Source: Bin87 sp034420475 (GTDB taxonomy: Bacteria; Chloroflexota; Dehalococcoidia; Lucifugimonadales; UBA3495). Taken from it: a stretch of 64,000 nucleotides of DNA. The notes below the pieces were generated by a model that was not told the origin of the DNA, ran no database searches, and saw nothing but the letters and a program-made list of their open reading frames with translations. Location of the stretch: contig DAOULH010000011.1 in assembly GCA_034420475.1 (NCBI GenBank), positions 13,558-77,557 on the forward strand, given 5' to 3'. Position 1 is the first letter of the stretch; each line of letters opens with the position of its first letter. The translations under genes were made by a program, and so were the position numbers. Shown here piece by piece: positions 34,668 to 44,007 of the stretch.

Positions 34668-35663
34668 TCAGTCGCTTGAAATGGCAAGCGCACCCACAGC
34701 CACGGTGCCCACGTCAATGGGCAACGGCTCCCAGGTGACGCCCCGGTCGCCGCTGCGGTACAGCTTTCCGCCGTCGGTCCCGCCGTAAACCGTGTTCGGC
34801 TCCTGCGGGTCCCACTCAAAAGCCACCATCATGTCAGTCGGGTCGTCGCCCTCGCCGACACCCTGGACCAGTTCCCAACTGCGCCCGGCATCGGTAGAGC
34901 GATAGAACTTGGGACTCCCGCGCCGCGCGTTCTCCGAAACGGTCACCAGCACCACGTCCGCGTCGTCGGGCGCGGCGGAGATGTGCAGCGTGTACCGCCG
35001 GTCCAACCCGTCGTTGATCATCTCCCAGGTTTCTCCGCCATCGTCCGAGCGGTAGGGCGCCACCGCGGTCGCCACGTAGATCCGGTCAGCTCGGTCCGCG
35101 CTCAGATTGACGCAATGGATGTCGTCGTTCAGGCCATCCAACTGCTTCCAGCTTGCCCCGCCGTCCCCCGAACGCACCATTCCGCCCACCTCGATGCCGG
35201 CGTACAGGTCGTTCACCGAGCCGGGCGCCGCCCGCAGGTCGCGCACGTGCGAATCCCGCGTGGGCGCGTGAAACCCCCACTGCGTCGATTCCGGCACCGC
35301 GCGGAACGTGTCGAACTCATTCCAGGTCGCCCCGCAGTCGGCGGACCGCCAGATCTCCGCCGGCTCGCTGCCGACATACACGGAGTCGGCGTCATCGGGA
35401 TGGGCCAGCACGCTGTGCGCGTAATCGGTCGGGTACGCCCTCAGGTGTTCCCACGTCACGCCGCCGTCGTCCGTCCGGTACACCCCGGCCTCGTAGGCGG
35501 CCAGGTACGCCCGCGATGATGCCACCGGACTCGCGCTGAGACGCGCCGCCGCGTGCTCCAAAGGCGTCACCGGCCCCTGCTTCCAGGTCTTGCCGCCGTC
35601 GTCGCTGGTGACGGCGCATACCCCGTCGTGCATTCCCACGTAGATTCTCTTGGTTCCGGCCAT
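34668..35663 (-). CDS. BNR/sialidase-like beta-propeller protein
   Basis: 331 aa from the ATG at 35663, which has AAGGAGG upstream. Asp-box-like repeats recur: SDDGGKTWKQGPV, TDDGGVTWEHLRA, SADCGATWNEF, SGDGGASWKQLDG, SDDGGETWEMIND, STDAGRSWELVQG and SGDRGVTWEPL. These SxDxGxxW repeats build the propeller of VPS10/sialidase/Ycf48-like proteins. No signal peptide is seen, so it may be cytoplasmic or the true start lies upstream. No catalytic sialidase residues are evident. Confidence 0.8.
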   Translation of the reverse strand: MAGTKRIYVGMHDGVCAVTSDDGGKTWKQGPVTPLEHAAARLSASPVASSRAYLAAYEAGVYRTDDGGVTWEHLRAYPTDYAHSVLAHPDDADSVYVGSEPAEIWRSADCGATWNEFDTFRAVPESTQWGFHAPTRDSHVRDLRAAPGSVNDLYAGIEVGGMVRSGDGGASWKQLDGLNDDIHCVNLSADRADRIYVATAVAPYRSDDGGETWEMINDGLDRRYTLHISAAPDDADVVLVTVSENARRGSPKFYRSTDAGRSWELVQGVGEGDDPTDMMVAFEWDPQEPNTVYGGTDGGKLYRSGDRGVTWEPLPIDVGTVAVGALAISSD

Positions 35664-35767
35664 GTCAGTCCTCCTTGCGCGGGAAATCGCTCCGTTTCGT
35701 ATGCACGAATATACCAGACGCACCGTAGGGTCTCACCGTGACAAAGCGATGGCGTGCCGGGAGCGGG

Positions 35768-35773
35768 TATAAT
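35768..35773 (+). promoter_or_regulatory. -10 element for the Uma2 gene
   Basis: TATAAT 62 nt upstream of the Uma2 ATG at 35835. The -35 is not clear. Confidence 0.3.
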
Positions 35774-35834
35774 TCAGTCCAACGTCGGCCGAGTAGCCTA
35801 ACGGCCACGCACAACACGCCCGGCGAGGTTCAGC

Positions 35835-36542
35835 ATGACCACCGCCAAAACGCCAAAAGCCCCATCCACATATCAGCTGCCGGAACCGCCCAAGACTCCG
35901 GACGAAAGAATGACCGCCTCCCGTCACCTGTCCATCACCGGCAGCGCCCACTTCCTGGCTCAACACTTGGGCAATCCCGAAACCACTGTCATCGGCGCCG
36001 ACTTGTACAACACGCCGGTTGCACCGGCTGAACTGGCTGACATGACCGACGCGCCCTACCCTGATCTCATGGTGGCCTTCGACGCTGACCCAGCGGCGTA
36101 CGTGGCCCGCAACGGATACGTCATATCGGAGCAGGGGAAGCCGCCCGACTTTGTGCTGGAGGTGGCCTCTCGCTCCACCGGACGGCGGGACACCGTAGAT
36201 AAGCGCATCATCTACGCCCAGCTCGGCATACTGGAGTACTGGCGGTTTGACGAAACGGGACGGCATCACGTGGCCCGCCTGGCCGGGGACCGTCTGGTGG
36301 AAGGCCAATATGTGCCCATTCCAATCGATGATCTGCCAGACGGGAGCCTTCAGGGCCGGAGCGCCGTCCTCAACCTGTACCTGAGGTGGACGAACGGACT
36401 ACTGGGTTGGCATGACCCTGCCACCGGCCAGCACATCACCACGCTGTCCTCCGAACGCGAAGCCCGCATCCGGGCCGAATTCAGGGTCGAGGAACTCGAA
36501 AGCCAGCTCCACCAACTGCGCGGCGAACGATCACAGGCATGA
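35835..36542 (+). CDS. Uma2-family endonuclease-like protein with coiled-coil tail
   Basis: 235 aa. The core has APYPDLMVAFD, DFVLEVASRSTGRRD and KRIIYAQLGILEYWRFDE (the PD-, E-x-S and K positions of the predicted nuclease core). It continues with LYLRWTNGLLGWHDPATGQ and a coiled coil ending in SQLHQLRGERSQA. The same ending is present in the truncated gene at the left edge. It is transcribed with PNPOx downstream at a 55-nt gap. Confidence 0.88.
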   Translation: MTTAKTPKAPSTYQLPEPPKTPDERMTASRHLSITGSAHFLAQHLGNPETTVIGADLYNTPVAPAELADMTDAPYPDLMVAFDADPAAYVARNGYVISEQGKPPDFVLEVASRSTGRRDTVDKRIIYAQLGILEYWRFDETGRHHVARLAGDRLVEGQYVPIPIDDLPDGSLQGRSAVLNLYLRWTNGLLGWHDPATGQHITTLSSEREARIRAEFRVEELESQLHQLRGERSQA

Positions 36543-36597
36543 ATGCCCGATCCCGCCAGCCTCGCCGCAACTCGTTCCACCGTCCAGGAGTACAGAC

Positions 36598-37044
36598 ATG
36601 CCTCGCCCATTGACCACCCAGGAAGCCCACGAGTTCCTCGACAGCAAACCCGGCTGGATCGTGTTGACCACCATCGGACCGGACGGCTTCCCCCACACGG
36701 TGCCGCTGGGCTACTTCCGGCTCGGCGATGAAATCCTGATGGGAGTGCGCGCCAACACGCGCAAGCAGCGCAATATTCAGTACAATCCCAACGTCAGCCT
36801 GCTGCTGGAAACCGGGAGCACCATGCAGGACATCAAGGGGCTGATGGTGCAGGGCACGGCGACAGTCCACGCCGAACCCGACGAGATACTGCACTACTCC
36901 CGAGAAGCAGCCAAACGTCGCGGGGTGCCCGAAGCCGACCTGCCCACGGAACCTCGTCCGGGCGCGGCGTACATCAGGGTCACCCCGGTGCGCATCCGTT
37001 CGTGGGACTACTCCGAGGACCCGCCCCGCGAGCGGCGGCGCTAG
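36598..37044 (+). CDS. Pyridoxamine 5'-phosphate oxidase-like FMN protein
   Basis: 148 aa from the ATG at 36598 with CAGGAG upstream. GWIVLTTIGPDGFPHTVPLG is the PNPOx-like split-barrel strand, and GLMVQGTATVHAEPDE and AAYIRVTPVRIRSWDY follow. These small FMN or F420 binding proteins reduce or oxidise unknown substrates. It is not a true pdxH. Confidence 0.82.
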   Translation: MPRPLTTQEAHEFLDSKPGWIVLTTIGPDGFPHTVPLGYFRLGDEILMGVRANTRKQRNIQYNPNVSLLLETGSTMQDIKGLMVQGTATVHAEPDEILHYSREAAKRRGVPEADLPTEPRPGAAYIRVTPVRIRSWDYSEDPPRERRR

Positions 37045-37109
37045 TTTCCAGGGGCCACACCTATTGCAACCGACCGGTCAGTCTCACACGTATCCGTCGT
37101 CGTACCATT

Positions 37110-37200
37110 GTCATTGCGAGCGAAGCGCGGCAATCTCGTCGGGACAAGGAAGGCCGCCACGGGAACGGGATCGCCGCGTCGCTGTGCTCCTCGCGATGAC
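37110..37200. repeat. Full copy of the GTCATTGC palindromic repeat
   Basis: A 91-bp element: the left arm GTCATTGCGAGCGAAGCGCG and the right arm ending CTCCTCGCGATGAC. It is the same length as the copy at 61416-61506, and sits between convergent genes. Confidence 0.8.
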
Positions 37201-37223
37201 AAACCGGCTACGGGTCAGACCGG

Positions 37224-39074
37224 TCAGCGCGGAATGTTCCGGTTGACCCACTCCAGTTCCTCCGCCTCCGAGTCGAAGTAACCGAAGCGGTGGAAGAGGC
37301 CGGTCTTGCCGCGGGCGCTGCGTATCTCTGCCCGCTTGGCGTCGGTTGCCGCCGCGTCCACGACCATGGCGTCCGCATCGATCACGACGCCGTATTCGTT
37401 CCGCGCCGCCTCGGTCGAAACAAAGCCGTCCTTAACGTCATCCAGCACCAACTCGGCCTCGCGGTCCAGGGGGTCACCCCACCCACCGCCGCCGGCCGTG
37501 CAGATCCGCACCAGGTCGCCGCGCTTCCAGTGGTTGTCGTCGGAGAAGGCACGAATCTCGCGTTCTTCGGGTGTCCCCGGATTGAGGATCACGCGCGATA
37601 GTCCGCCGCCCACGCCCCAGGCTGGGAACCGGTTGTTCTCCACACGCAGCCCGAACGTCCCTTCGTCGGCCAGCAGCCGCACGTCACGGATCACGCCGCA
37701 GCCGCCCCGGTACTTGCCCGGCCCGCCCGAGTCGGTCGCGATGGCGTACCGTTCCAACCGCAACGGGTATTCCATCTCCATGAACTCGCCGGGGTAGTTC
37801 TCGTTGTGCCGCTGGTAAATCGCGTCCAGCCCGTCGCCAAACGGACGCGCCCCGTGTCCCACCGCGATGCCATCGGTGCACAGCAGCCAGTTCCCGGTTC
37901 CGCTCTCCTTCATGCGCCAGTACGCGATCACGTACACGGCCGCCGCCGCCATGACCTTGCCCTCCGTGGCCTGGGCAACCACCGCCCGCACCGCACTCTT
38001 CAGCTTGGTGAAGGTGTGGGCACGACAACCCAACGCCGCCGGCCATTCCGGCCGCAGGATGCTGCCCTGTCTCAACTGCACGTCGTCAATCCCGGCCAGC
38101 AGCCCGTGGTTGGCCATGAGCGAGGTGTCGAACTGGTGGAAATACTGGCCGAAATAGGCTTTGAGCGCGCCGTTGCTGGCGATGAAATTGATGGAGCCGT
38201 CGGCCTGGTCATCGCTGTCCGTGGCGTCCAGCAGTATCTCATCACCGCGGCGGATCAGCTTGATGTGGAAAGAGTGCCAGTGCTCGCCGACCCCGGCGTG
38301 GTCCATGTAGTCGCGCACCGAGTACTCGCCCTCTGGAATCATCTCCAGCGTCTTGTCTCGCACCAGCCGCCCGGTGTCCGCCTGATCCTCGGCAATGGCC
38401 GCCACCATTATGTCCCGCCCGTAACGCTCGAACATCTCCAGCAGGCGCTCCTGCGCGCGACTGGCCGCCGACATCAACGCCCGCGAGTCTCCCTCCAGCA
38501 GGTCGGGGTACCTGGAGTTGCGCAGGATGATGCGGTAGGCCTCTTCGTTCAACCTGCTGGCGTCGATGATCTTGATCGGCGGCACCAGCGTCCCGTCGTG
38601 GAAAATCTCGGTGTTGGCCGGCCCGATGCTTCCCGGCCGCGAGCCGCCCAGATCCCAGAAATGTGCGAAGGAATGGCAGTAGGCCACCACCTCACCGTGG
38701 AAAAACACCGGCGCGATGAACACCATATCCGGCGTGTGGGTGATGCTCCCCTGGGACAGGTACGGGTCGTTGTACCAGTACAAGTCGCCAGGCTTCATCT
38801 GCTCCACCGGATAGTAGTCCCATACGCACCCCAGGATGTCGCTGCCCATGGTGTCGCCGTAGATTTCCCTCCCGCCCGCGTCCAGGAAGCTCACGGTGTA
38901 GTCTTTCTTCTCCCGAATGAACGCCGACATCGCCGTGCGCTCGATGATCAGCTCACACTCCAACCGCGCGGCCCGCAGCGAACCTCGTATCAGTTGCCGG
39001 GTCACCGGATTGACCGGCTGGGCCTTGTCGGATTGGTTCGAGAGAACGTCGGTGTGGCGTTCGGTGATAGTCAT
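37224..39074 (-). CDS. Hydantoinase B / oxoprolinase subunit
   Basis: 616 aa from the ATG at 39074, which lies one base after the HyuA stop with a GGAGAG site upstream. NPVTRQLIRGSLRAARLECE, DVLGCVWDYYP-type region, KPGDLYWYNDPY, DGTLVPPIKI, GCGVIRDVRLLADEG and CTAGGGGWGDPLDRE are HyuB signatures. With HyuA it forms an ATP-dependent hydrolase of cyclic amides (hydantoins, 5-oxoproline) or an acetone/acetophenone-carboxylase-like enzyme. It ends the six-gene operon. Confidence 0.92.
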   Translation of the reverse strand: MTITERHTDVLSNQSDKAQPVNPVTRQLIRGSLRAARLECELIIERTAMSAFIREKKDYTVSFLDAGGREIYGDTMGSDILGCVWDYYPVEQMKPGDLYWYNDPYLSQGSITHTPDMVFIAPVFFHGEVVAYCHSFAHFWDLGGSRPGSIGPANTEIFHDGTLVPPIKIIDASRLNEEAYRIILRNSRYPDLLEGDSRALMSAASRAQERLLEMFERYGRDIMVAAIAEDQADTGRLVRDKTLEMIPEGEYSVRDYMDHAGVGEHWHSFHIKLIRRGDEILLDATDSDDQADGSINFIASNGALKAYFGQYFHQFDTSLMANHGLLAGIDDVQLRQGSILRPEWPAALGCRAHTFTKLKSAVRAVVAQATEGKVMAAAAVYVIAYWRMKESGTGNWLLCTDGIAVGHGARPFGDGLDAIYQRHNENYPGEFMEMEYPLRLERYAIATDSGGPGKYRGGCGVIRDVRLLADEGTFGLRVENNRFPAWGVGGGLSRVILNPGTPEEREIRAFSDDNHWKRGDLVRICTAGGGGWGDPLDREAELVLDDVKDGFVSTEAARNEYGVVIDADAMVVDAAATDAKRAEIRSARGKTGLFHRFGYFDSEAEELEWVNRNIPR

Positions 39075-39075
39075 T

Positions 39076-41136
39076 TCACTCTCCGGTGGCGCGCATGATG
39101 CAGTTGCCGTATCGGTCAATGCGGGTTTCCCAGCCCGGGTTGATCACCACGGTGGAATCCATGCCCTCCAGGATGGCCGGTCCCCCGATGGTGGCTTCCG
39201 GATGCAACCGCTCTCTGCGGTAGATGGGACACGAAACGAAACCCGGCACCTCATCAAAGTACACTCGGCGCCGGTCTACCACGGCGTCCGCGGGATCGCC
39301 GGTGCCGGATGGCAACACCGGCATGGACACATCACCCAGCAGGCCGGATGCAGTCACGCGCAGCGTCACGATTTCCACCGACTGGTCCAGCGAAAACCCG
39401 TACAGCTGGGAGTGGCGGCGGTGGAATTCCTCGATCATCGCCGCCAGTCCGCTCTGATCGACCCGCGTGCCGCCGTAGGGGATAGTCAGTTCCGAACCCT
39501 GGTGCTCGTAGCGCAAGTCGGCCGACCAGGACAGCAGACGGCCTGAACTGGCGACGCCTTCCGTCTCCAGCCACTGCTGCGCTTCCTTTTCCAGCCCGTC
39601 GAAAATCGCCGCCATGCCTTGCAGATTGTAGTCCGGCGGCTGTTGCAGCGACGTTCGGGCGTAGTCGTTCTTGAACTCTGCCACCAGCAGCCCGTAAGCC
39701 GACGCTATCCCCGGATGCGGAGGCACCACCACGGTCGTCACTCCCAGCAGGTTTGCCACCTCGATGGCGTGCATCGGGCCGGCTCCGCCGTAGGCCACCA
39801 GGGCGAACTCCCGGGGATCGTAGCCGCGCTCCACGCTGATGTTGCGAATGGCGCCCACCATGGCGTTGTTGGCGATTTGCAGGACGCCGCTGGCCGCAGC
39901 CGCAACGTCCATGCCCAGCGGCGACGCCACCGCCAGGCGGATGGCATCCGCCGCAGCCTCAGCATCCAGCGTCAACTGCCCACCGGCAATGCTGGGACTG
40001 ACCCGCCCCAGGACCAGGTTGGCGTCGGTCACGGTAGGCAGGTTCGATCCCCGGCCGTAGCAGGCCGGCCCGGGGTCCGCGCCGGCACTGGCCGGCCCCA
40101 CCGTCAGGCTCCCGTAGGGCGAAACCTCGGCGATGCTGCCGCCGCCGCAACCGATGGTCGCAATGTCCAGCATGGGCAACTGCACCGGCCAATCGCCCAG
40201 CCGGCCGTTCAGCGTCAGACCCGGCCGCCGGTCCTGCACCAGCGAAACGTCGGTGCTGGTGCCGCCCATGTCGAAGGATATGCAGTTGGCAACTCCCGTG
40301 GCCTCGGCAATCTGCAGGGTAGCCATCACGCCGGCCGCCGGCCCGGACAGCGCGGTGTACACCGGCTGCTGCACCGCAGTGTCCGCGCCGATGATCCCGC
40401 CGTTAGACTTCATAATCGACAGCGACGCTTTGGTTCCGAACGAGTGCAGCGAGTTCTGCAAATTCTCGATGTAGGTGCTCACCCGGGGCGTTACGTAGGC
40501 GTTCAACACGGTGGTGATGGCCCGCTCGTACTCCCGGTAAACCGGCAGGACTTCAGAAGACAACGACACCGCCACCCCCGGCAGCTCTTCCTGCAATATC
40601 TCCCTTGCCCGCCGCTCGTGGGCCGGGTTGGCATAGGAATGGAGAAAGGCGACCGCGACGGCTGCGACGCTCTCGCGAGCGAAATGCCGGGCCGCCTGCC
40701 GCACTCCGTCCTCGTCCAATGGCTCCAGGATCTCGCCGTCAAAAGCGGTCCGCTCGTTCACCTCAAGGCAGTCGCGGGGACGGACCGGGCGCTGGGGTTT
40801 CACCCACGAGTTCGGGTTGGCCAGGCGGGGCGTGCCGTGCCGCGCTATTTCCAGCACGTACCTGAAGCCCTCGGTGACCAGCAATCCCACCGGGGCTCCC
40901 CGGTTTTCCAGCACCGAGTTGGTGGCAATGGTGGTGCCGTGGAAAATGTGATCCACCTCACCGGCGCTCACGCCGTGGGCCGCCAGGATTTCGCTGATCC
41001 CGGTCATGAACCCCACCGACGGGTCGCTCGGAGTGGACGGGGTCTTGTGGACCCACTGCGCGTTGGACGCCGTGTCACAAAGAACGATGTCGGTGAAAGT
41101 CCCACCGACATCAACCGCTACCGAATACGAAGGCAT
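39076..41136 (-). CDS. Hydantoinase A / oxoprolinase subunit
   Basis: 686 aa. DVGGTFTDIVLCD is the N-terminal phosphate-binding motif of the ASKHA fold. Also present are IFHGTTIATNSVLENRGAP, SFDMGGTSTDVSLVQD and LVAYGGAGPMHAIEVA, all HyuA-typical. It activates the substrate with ATP for ring opening or carboxylation. It starts 18 nt after the SelA-like gene. Confidence 0.93.
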   Translation of the reverse strand: MPSYSVAVDVGGTFTDIVLCDTASNAQWVHKTPSTPSDPSVGFMTGISEILAAHGVSAGEVDHIFHGTTIATNSVLENRGAPVGLLVTEGFRYVLEIARHGTPRLANPNSWVKPQRPVRPRDCLEVNERTAFDGEILEPLDEDGVRQAARHFARESVAAVAVAFLHSYANPAHERRAREILQEELPGVAVSLSSEVLPVYREYERAITTVLNAYVTPRVSTYIENLQNSLHSFGTKASLSIMKSNGGIIGADTAVQQPVYTALSGPAAGVMATLQIAEATGVANCISFDMGGTSTDVSLVQDRRPGLTLNGRLGDWPVQLPMLDIATIGCGGGSIAEVSPYGSLTVGPASAGADPGPACYGRGSNLPTVTDANLVLGRVSPSIAGGQLTLDAEAAADAIRLAVASPLGMDVAAAASGVLQIANNAMVGAIRNISVERGYDPREFALVAYGGAGPMHAIEVANLLGVTTVVVPPHPGIASAYGLLVAEFKNDYARTSLQQPPDYNLQGMAAIFDGLEKEAQQWLETEGVASSGRLLSWSADLRYEHQGSELTIPYGGTRVDQSGLAAMIEEFHRRHSQLYGFSLDQSVEIVTLRVTASGLLGDVSMPVLPSGTGDPADAVVDRRRVYFDEVPGFVSCPIYRRERLHPEATIGGPAILEGMDSTVVINPGWETRIDRYGNCIMRATGE

Positions 41137-41154
41137 GATCCGCTCGCCGCCCGC

Positions 41155-42303
41155 TTACTTGGCAAACAGGGCCGCAATCCGCTCTCCGACGATCTGATCC
41201 TCACCCTCATTCAGTCCGAACATGTGGATGGTGATGCAGTCCTCTCCGTCCCTGACCCGCGTCCAGATCGGCGGGTCGCCCTCCTTGAGCCGGTCCCGCA
41301 GATCGTAAATATCGAAGCCGGCCACATCCGCGTCCACCCGGATGTTCAGCCCGTAGGGCTGGTGGCCGATGACGTTGTCCATCATCTCGGCGTTCAGTCC
41401 CGCTACGCCGTCAATAGCGCTGAAAATGACCCGGGTCCGCCGCTCCGCATCGGCCAGCCGATCCTCGTGGTTCATGGTCATCCAGACCTGCACCGCCGCC
41501 ACCGCGCCCATCATCTCCTGCCGGTCCACCTTCTGCGGCCGTCCCACGCCGCGCACCCGCCGGCCTTCGTAGCTGGCGAAGGCCTGGAGTCCGATCTTGC
41601 GGATCATCTCCTCGGAACCCAGCGCCAGCCCGGTGGACTGCGGCGCGCCCATGTACTTGGCCGCGATGCACTGGAAATCGGCGCCCATCCGCACGTACTT
41701 GCCGAAGTTCTCCAGCGGATAAATCTGGCCCGCCGCGTCCACCGTGACCAGCACGTCGTGGGCGTGGGCAATGGCAATGGTGTCCTCCAGGGACAGCGCG
41801 TTGGGGTCGTACTCCTGCTCCACCGCGTAGTAGTGCACGGCGGCCGTGTTGGGCCCGATGGCCTTTTCCAGGTCTTCGGCGGTGGTCTGCTCCTCCGAAC
41901 CGAACATGACCAGCCTGGCGCCGGCCAGTTCCAGGCAGCGGTCGTACCAATACCTCTGCCGGGTCTGGATGAGGATCTCGTTCTTCATCCCGTCGGTGTT
42001 GGGCAACTGCTGGATGCGATCATCGTCGTCGCCGGCCATCGCCGCGGCCGTGGCCAGCATCAGCGCTGAACCCGCGCCCGACGTGATGTAAGCCGCCGGC
42101 ACGTTGGTCATGCGGGCAATGGCCGCGCCGGCCGCCTCCTGCAACTCCATGAGCGGGATGTACGCGCCGTCGGCCTGCGCCATCGCCTCCCGCACTTCCG
42201 GGATCGGCGTGGAGCCGCCCAGCATGGTGACGCTGCCGGTGGCGTTGATGACCGGAACCGCGCCCAGTTCCTTGTAGATATTTCCCCAATCGGCGGTGGT
42301 CAT
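41155..42303 (-). CDS. SelA/DgaE-like PLP-dependent enzyme
   Basis: 382 aa of the SelA-like aminotransferase fold. VINATGSVTMLGGS is the family N-terminal signature. D189 in VTVDAAGQIYP and K216 in CIAAKYMGAPQSTG are the cofactor-binding Asp and Schiff-base Lys. Members include selenocysteine synthase and D-glucosaminate-6-phosphate ammonia-lyase. The lack of selD or selB nearby and the operon with hydantoinase point to an amino acid lyase or racemase-like reaction. Confidence 0.83.
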   Translation of the reverse strand: MTTADWGNIYKELGAVPVINATGSVTMLGGSTPIPEVREAMAQADGAYIPLMELQEAAGAAIARMTNVPAAYITSGAGSALMLATAAAMAGDDDDRIQQLPNTDGMKNEILIQTRQRYWYDRCLELAGARLVMFGSEEQTTAEDLEKAIGPNTAAVHYYAVEQEYDPNALSLEDTIAIAHAHDVLVTVDAAGQIYPLENFGKYVRMGADFQCIAAKYMGAPQSTGLALGSEEMIRKIGLQAFASYEGRRVRGVGRPQKVDRQEMMGAVAAVQVWMTMNHEDRLADAERRTRVIFSAIDGVAGLNAEMMDNVIGHQPYGLNIRVDADVAGFDIYDLRDRLKEGDPPIWTRVRDGEDCITIHMFGLNEGEDQIVGERIAALFAK

Positions 42304-42330
42304 GGTCAGGCTCCTTTTGGCGGTATCAAC

Positions 42331-43206
42331 CTATCGGTGGCGTGGCTCGATTGGCTCGTTGCTGCCTTCCGGCGGCACGGTCCAGGGGTTTTCGCCGGTC
42401 AGCCGCGCTATTTCTCCGTAAATGCGGTTCAAGTCGTCGGTGACACGGTTAGCCATGTCAGTATAGTCGGAGATGGGGGTGAGCAGCGGGCCGTAGCGGG
42501 TGCCGCCAGCATAGTTGTTGAGCTGGAGCAGGTTGCTGCGGGGCCGCAAGTCCAAATTCGGGTCGTTCGCCCGGATGTCCCCCAGCAGCAAGTCAAGCGC
42601 GTGGGTGTGAGAGTATTCGTGCCCCTGTGCCGAGATGAGGGCTTTCATAGCGTGTTCCAACACCTGGTGCGCGTTGTACGCTGCATTTTTGTTTTCCCTT
42701 CTCAAGTCAAGCAAATCATGCATGCTTTGATAGTGCATGTTCGCGTCGGCGATGCGGAGTCGGCGTTCCATGGGCTCGTCACAATAGTCAAGGTCGTCGG
42801 GCGCGTCACCGCGGGAGAAATCATCCGGGTTTCGGGGCACGATGATGCCATCCCGTCGAGCGAACCGCGCGACGTGGTTCAGGGTGTGGACACTCTTGCG
42901 CTCGTACTCGGCGCGGGTCAGATAAACGAAATCAACCGACGTGAAATCGTTATATGCTTGCTCAACCAGTTTACGGCCGATGATCTCGATGTCGGTCCTC
43001 CGCTCCAGGCCGGGAATCTCCGGCTCAATAATCATCAGGTCGATGTCGGAGCGGTCAGTCCAGTCAGCCCGCGCCCGCGAGCCAAACAGGATGACGCATT
43101 CAACGTCAAAAGCGTCCCGCAATGCCTGGGCGACGCCCAATGCCCTGGCGTCCGGCCCCGCTTGGCCGGGCGCGGCTTGCGTTATGTCGACAATGGGAGT
43201 GGTCAT
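42331..43206 (-). CDS. Nucleotidyltransferase (MNT) fused to HEPN-like domain
   Basis: 291 aa. The N-terminal domain has VILFGSRARADWTDRSDIDL (GSxxR 42-46, then D54xD56), the minimal nucleotidyltransferase motif. The C-terminal domain reads NAAYNAHQVLEHAMKALI and THALDLLLGDI, as in HEPN domains. In toxin-antitoxin pairs these are usually two proteins; here they are one. The gene starts 2 nt after enoyl-CoA hydratase and 27 nt before the SelA-like gene, inside the catabolic operon. The ribosome site is weak. Confidence 0.78.
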   Translation of the reverse strand: MTTPIVDITQAAPGQAGPDARALGVAQALRDAFDVECVILFGSRARADWTDRSDIDLMIIEPEIPGLERRTDIEIIGRKLVEQAYNDFTSVDFVYLTRAEYERKSVHTLNHVARFARRDGIIVPRNPDDFSRGDAPDDLDYCDEPMERRLRIADANMHYQSMHDLLDLRRENKNAAYNAHQVLEHAMKALISAQGHEYSHTHALDLLLGDIRANDPNLDLRPRSNLLQLNNYAGGTRYGPLLTPISDYTDMANRVTDDLNRIYGEIARLTGENPWTVPPEGSNEPIEPRHR

Positions 43207-43208
43207 AG

Positions 43209-44006
43209 TTATTCGCCCGTGAAAACGGGCGGCCGCCGTTCGCGGAACGATGCCGCCGCCTCGGCCACGTCGTGCGGCGCGCGCCGGGCGAACACGATGC
43301 TGTGCGTCTCGTACTGGAGCTGGTCGTCCAGCGTGGTGTCCAGGCTGCGCTGCAACGCCCGTTTCGACATCTGCATGGCCACCGGCGGCCACATGGCGAT
43401 CTGCCCGGCCAGATCCATCGCCTCGCCCAGCAGGTTCTCCGACGATGTAAGCCGATCCAGCAACCCCAGCCGGAACGCCTCTTCCGCGTCCACCGTGCGG
43501 CTGGTGAAAACCAAGTCGAACGCCCGACTCGACCCGATAATGCGGGGCAGGAAGTAGGACAACCCCGAGTCAGGGCTGAGGCTGCGCTCGATGAACACCG
43601 TCTTGAAGCGGGTGTTCTCGCAGCCCACCCGCATATCGCAGGCCAGCGCCAGGCCCATGCCAGCCCCGGCGGCAACGCCGTTCACCGCGGCGATGGTTGG
43701 CTTGTTCAGGTCCCGGTAAACCATCAGCGCCTGCCGGCCCACCCAGTTGTATTCGTCCAGCCGCTCGCCCCGGCTGGCGTGCTCGTCGTTGGGGCGCGCG
43801 CCCGTCAGATCGGCGCCGGAGCAGAACCCGCGACCTTCGCCGGTGAACACGACAACCCGCACTCCGTCGTCGTCCCGCAACTCAGCGCACGCCTCCATCA
43901 TGTCATGGTGCAGGTGCCGGTCGATGGCGTTGAGCTTCTCGGGCCGGTTCAGGGTGACCAGCGCGATCTGGCCGTCGCGGTCGACACGCAGGTTGTCGTA
44001 CCCCAT
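43209..44006 (-). CDS. Enoyl-CoA hydratase/isomerase family protein
   Basis: 265 aa crotonase. VTLNRPEKLNAID, GRGFCSGADL (oxyanion hole 1), AAVNGVAAGAGMGLALACD (oxyanion hole 2), and SLSPDSGLSYFLPRIIG with PDxG as in PaaG-like isomerases. The catalytic Glu of the standard hydratase is not at the usual place, which favours isomerase or hydrolase activity. It starts one base after the M20 stop. Confidence 0.88.
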   Translation of the reverse strand: MGYDNLRVDRDGQIALVTLNRPEKLNAIDRHLHHDMMEACAELRDDDGVRVVVFTGEGRGFCSGADLTGARPNDEHASRGERLDEYNWVGRQALMVYRDLNKPTIAAVNGVAAGAGMGLALACDMRVGCENTRFKTVFIERSLSPDSGLSYFLPRIIGSSRAFDLVFTSRTVDAEEAFRLGLLDRLTSSENLLGEAMDLAGQIAMWPPVAMQMSKRALQRSLDTTLDDQLQYETHSIVFARRAPHDVAEAAASFRERRPPVFTGE

Positions 44007-44007
44007 G

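Noticed and set aside
39619..42069. An 816-codon open frame on the plus strand opposite hyuA and the SelA-like gene
   Set aside because: It is antisense to two well-supported genes with clear motifs, has no domain of its own, and reflects the high-GC codon bias.
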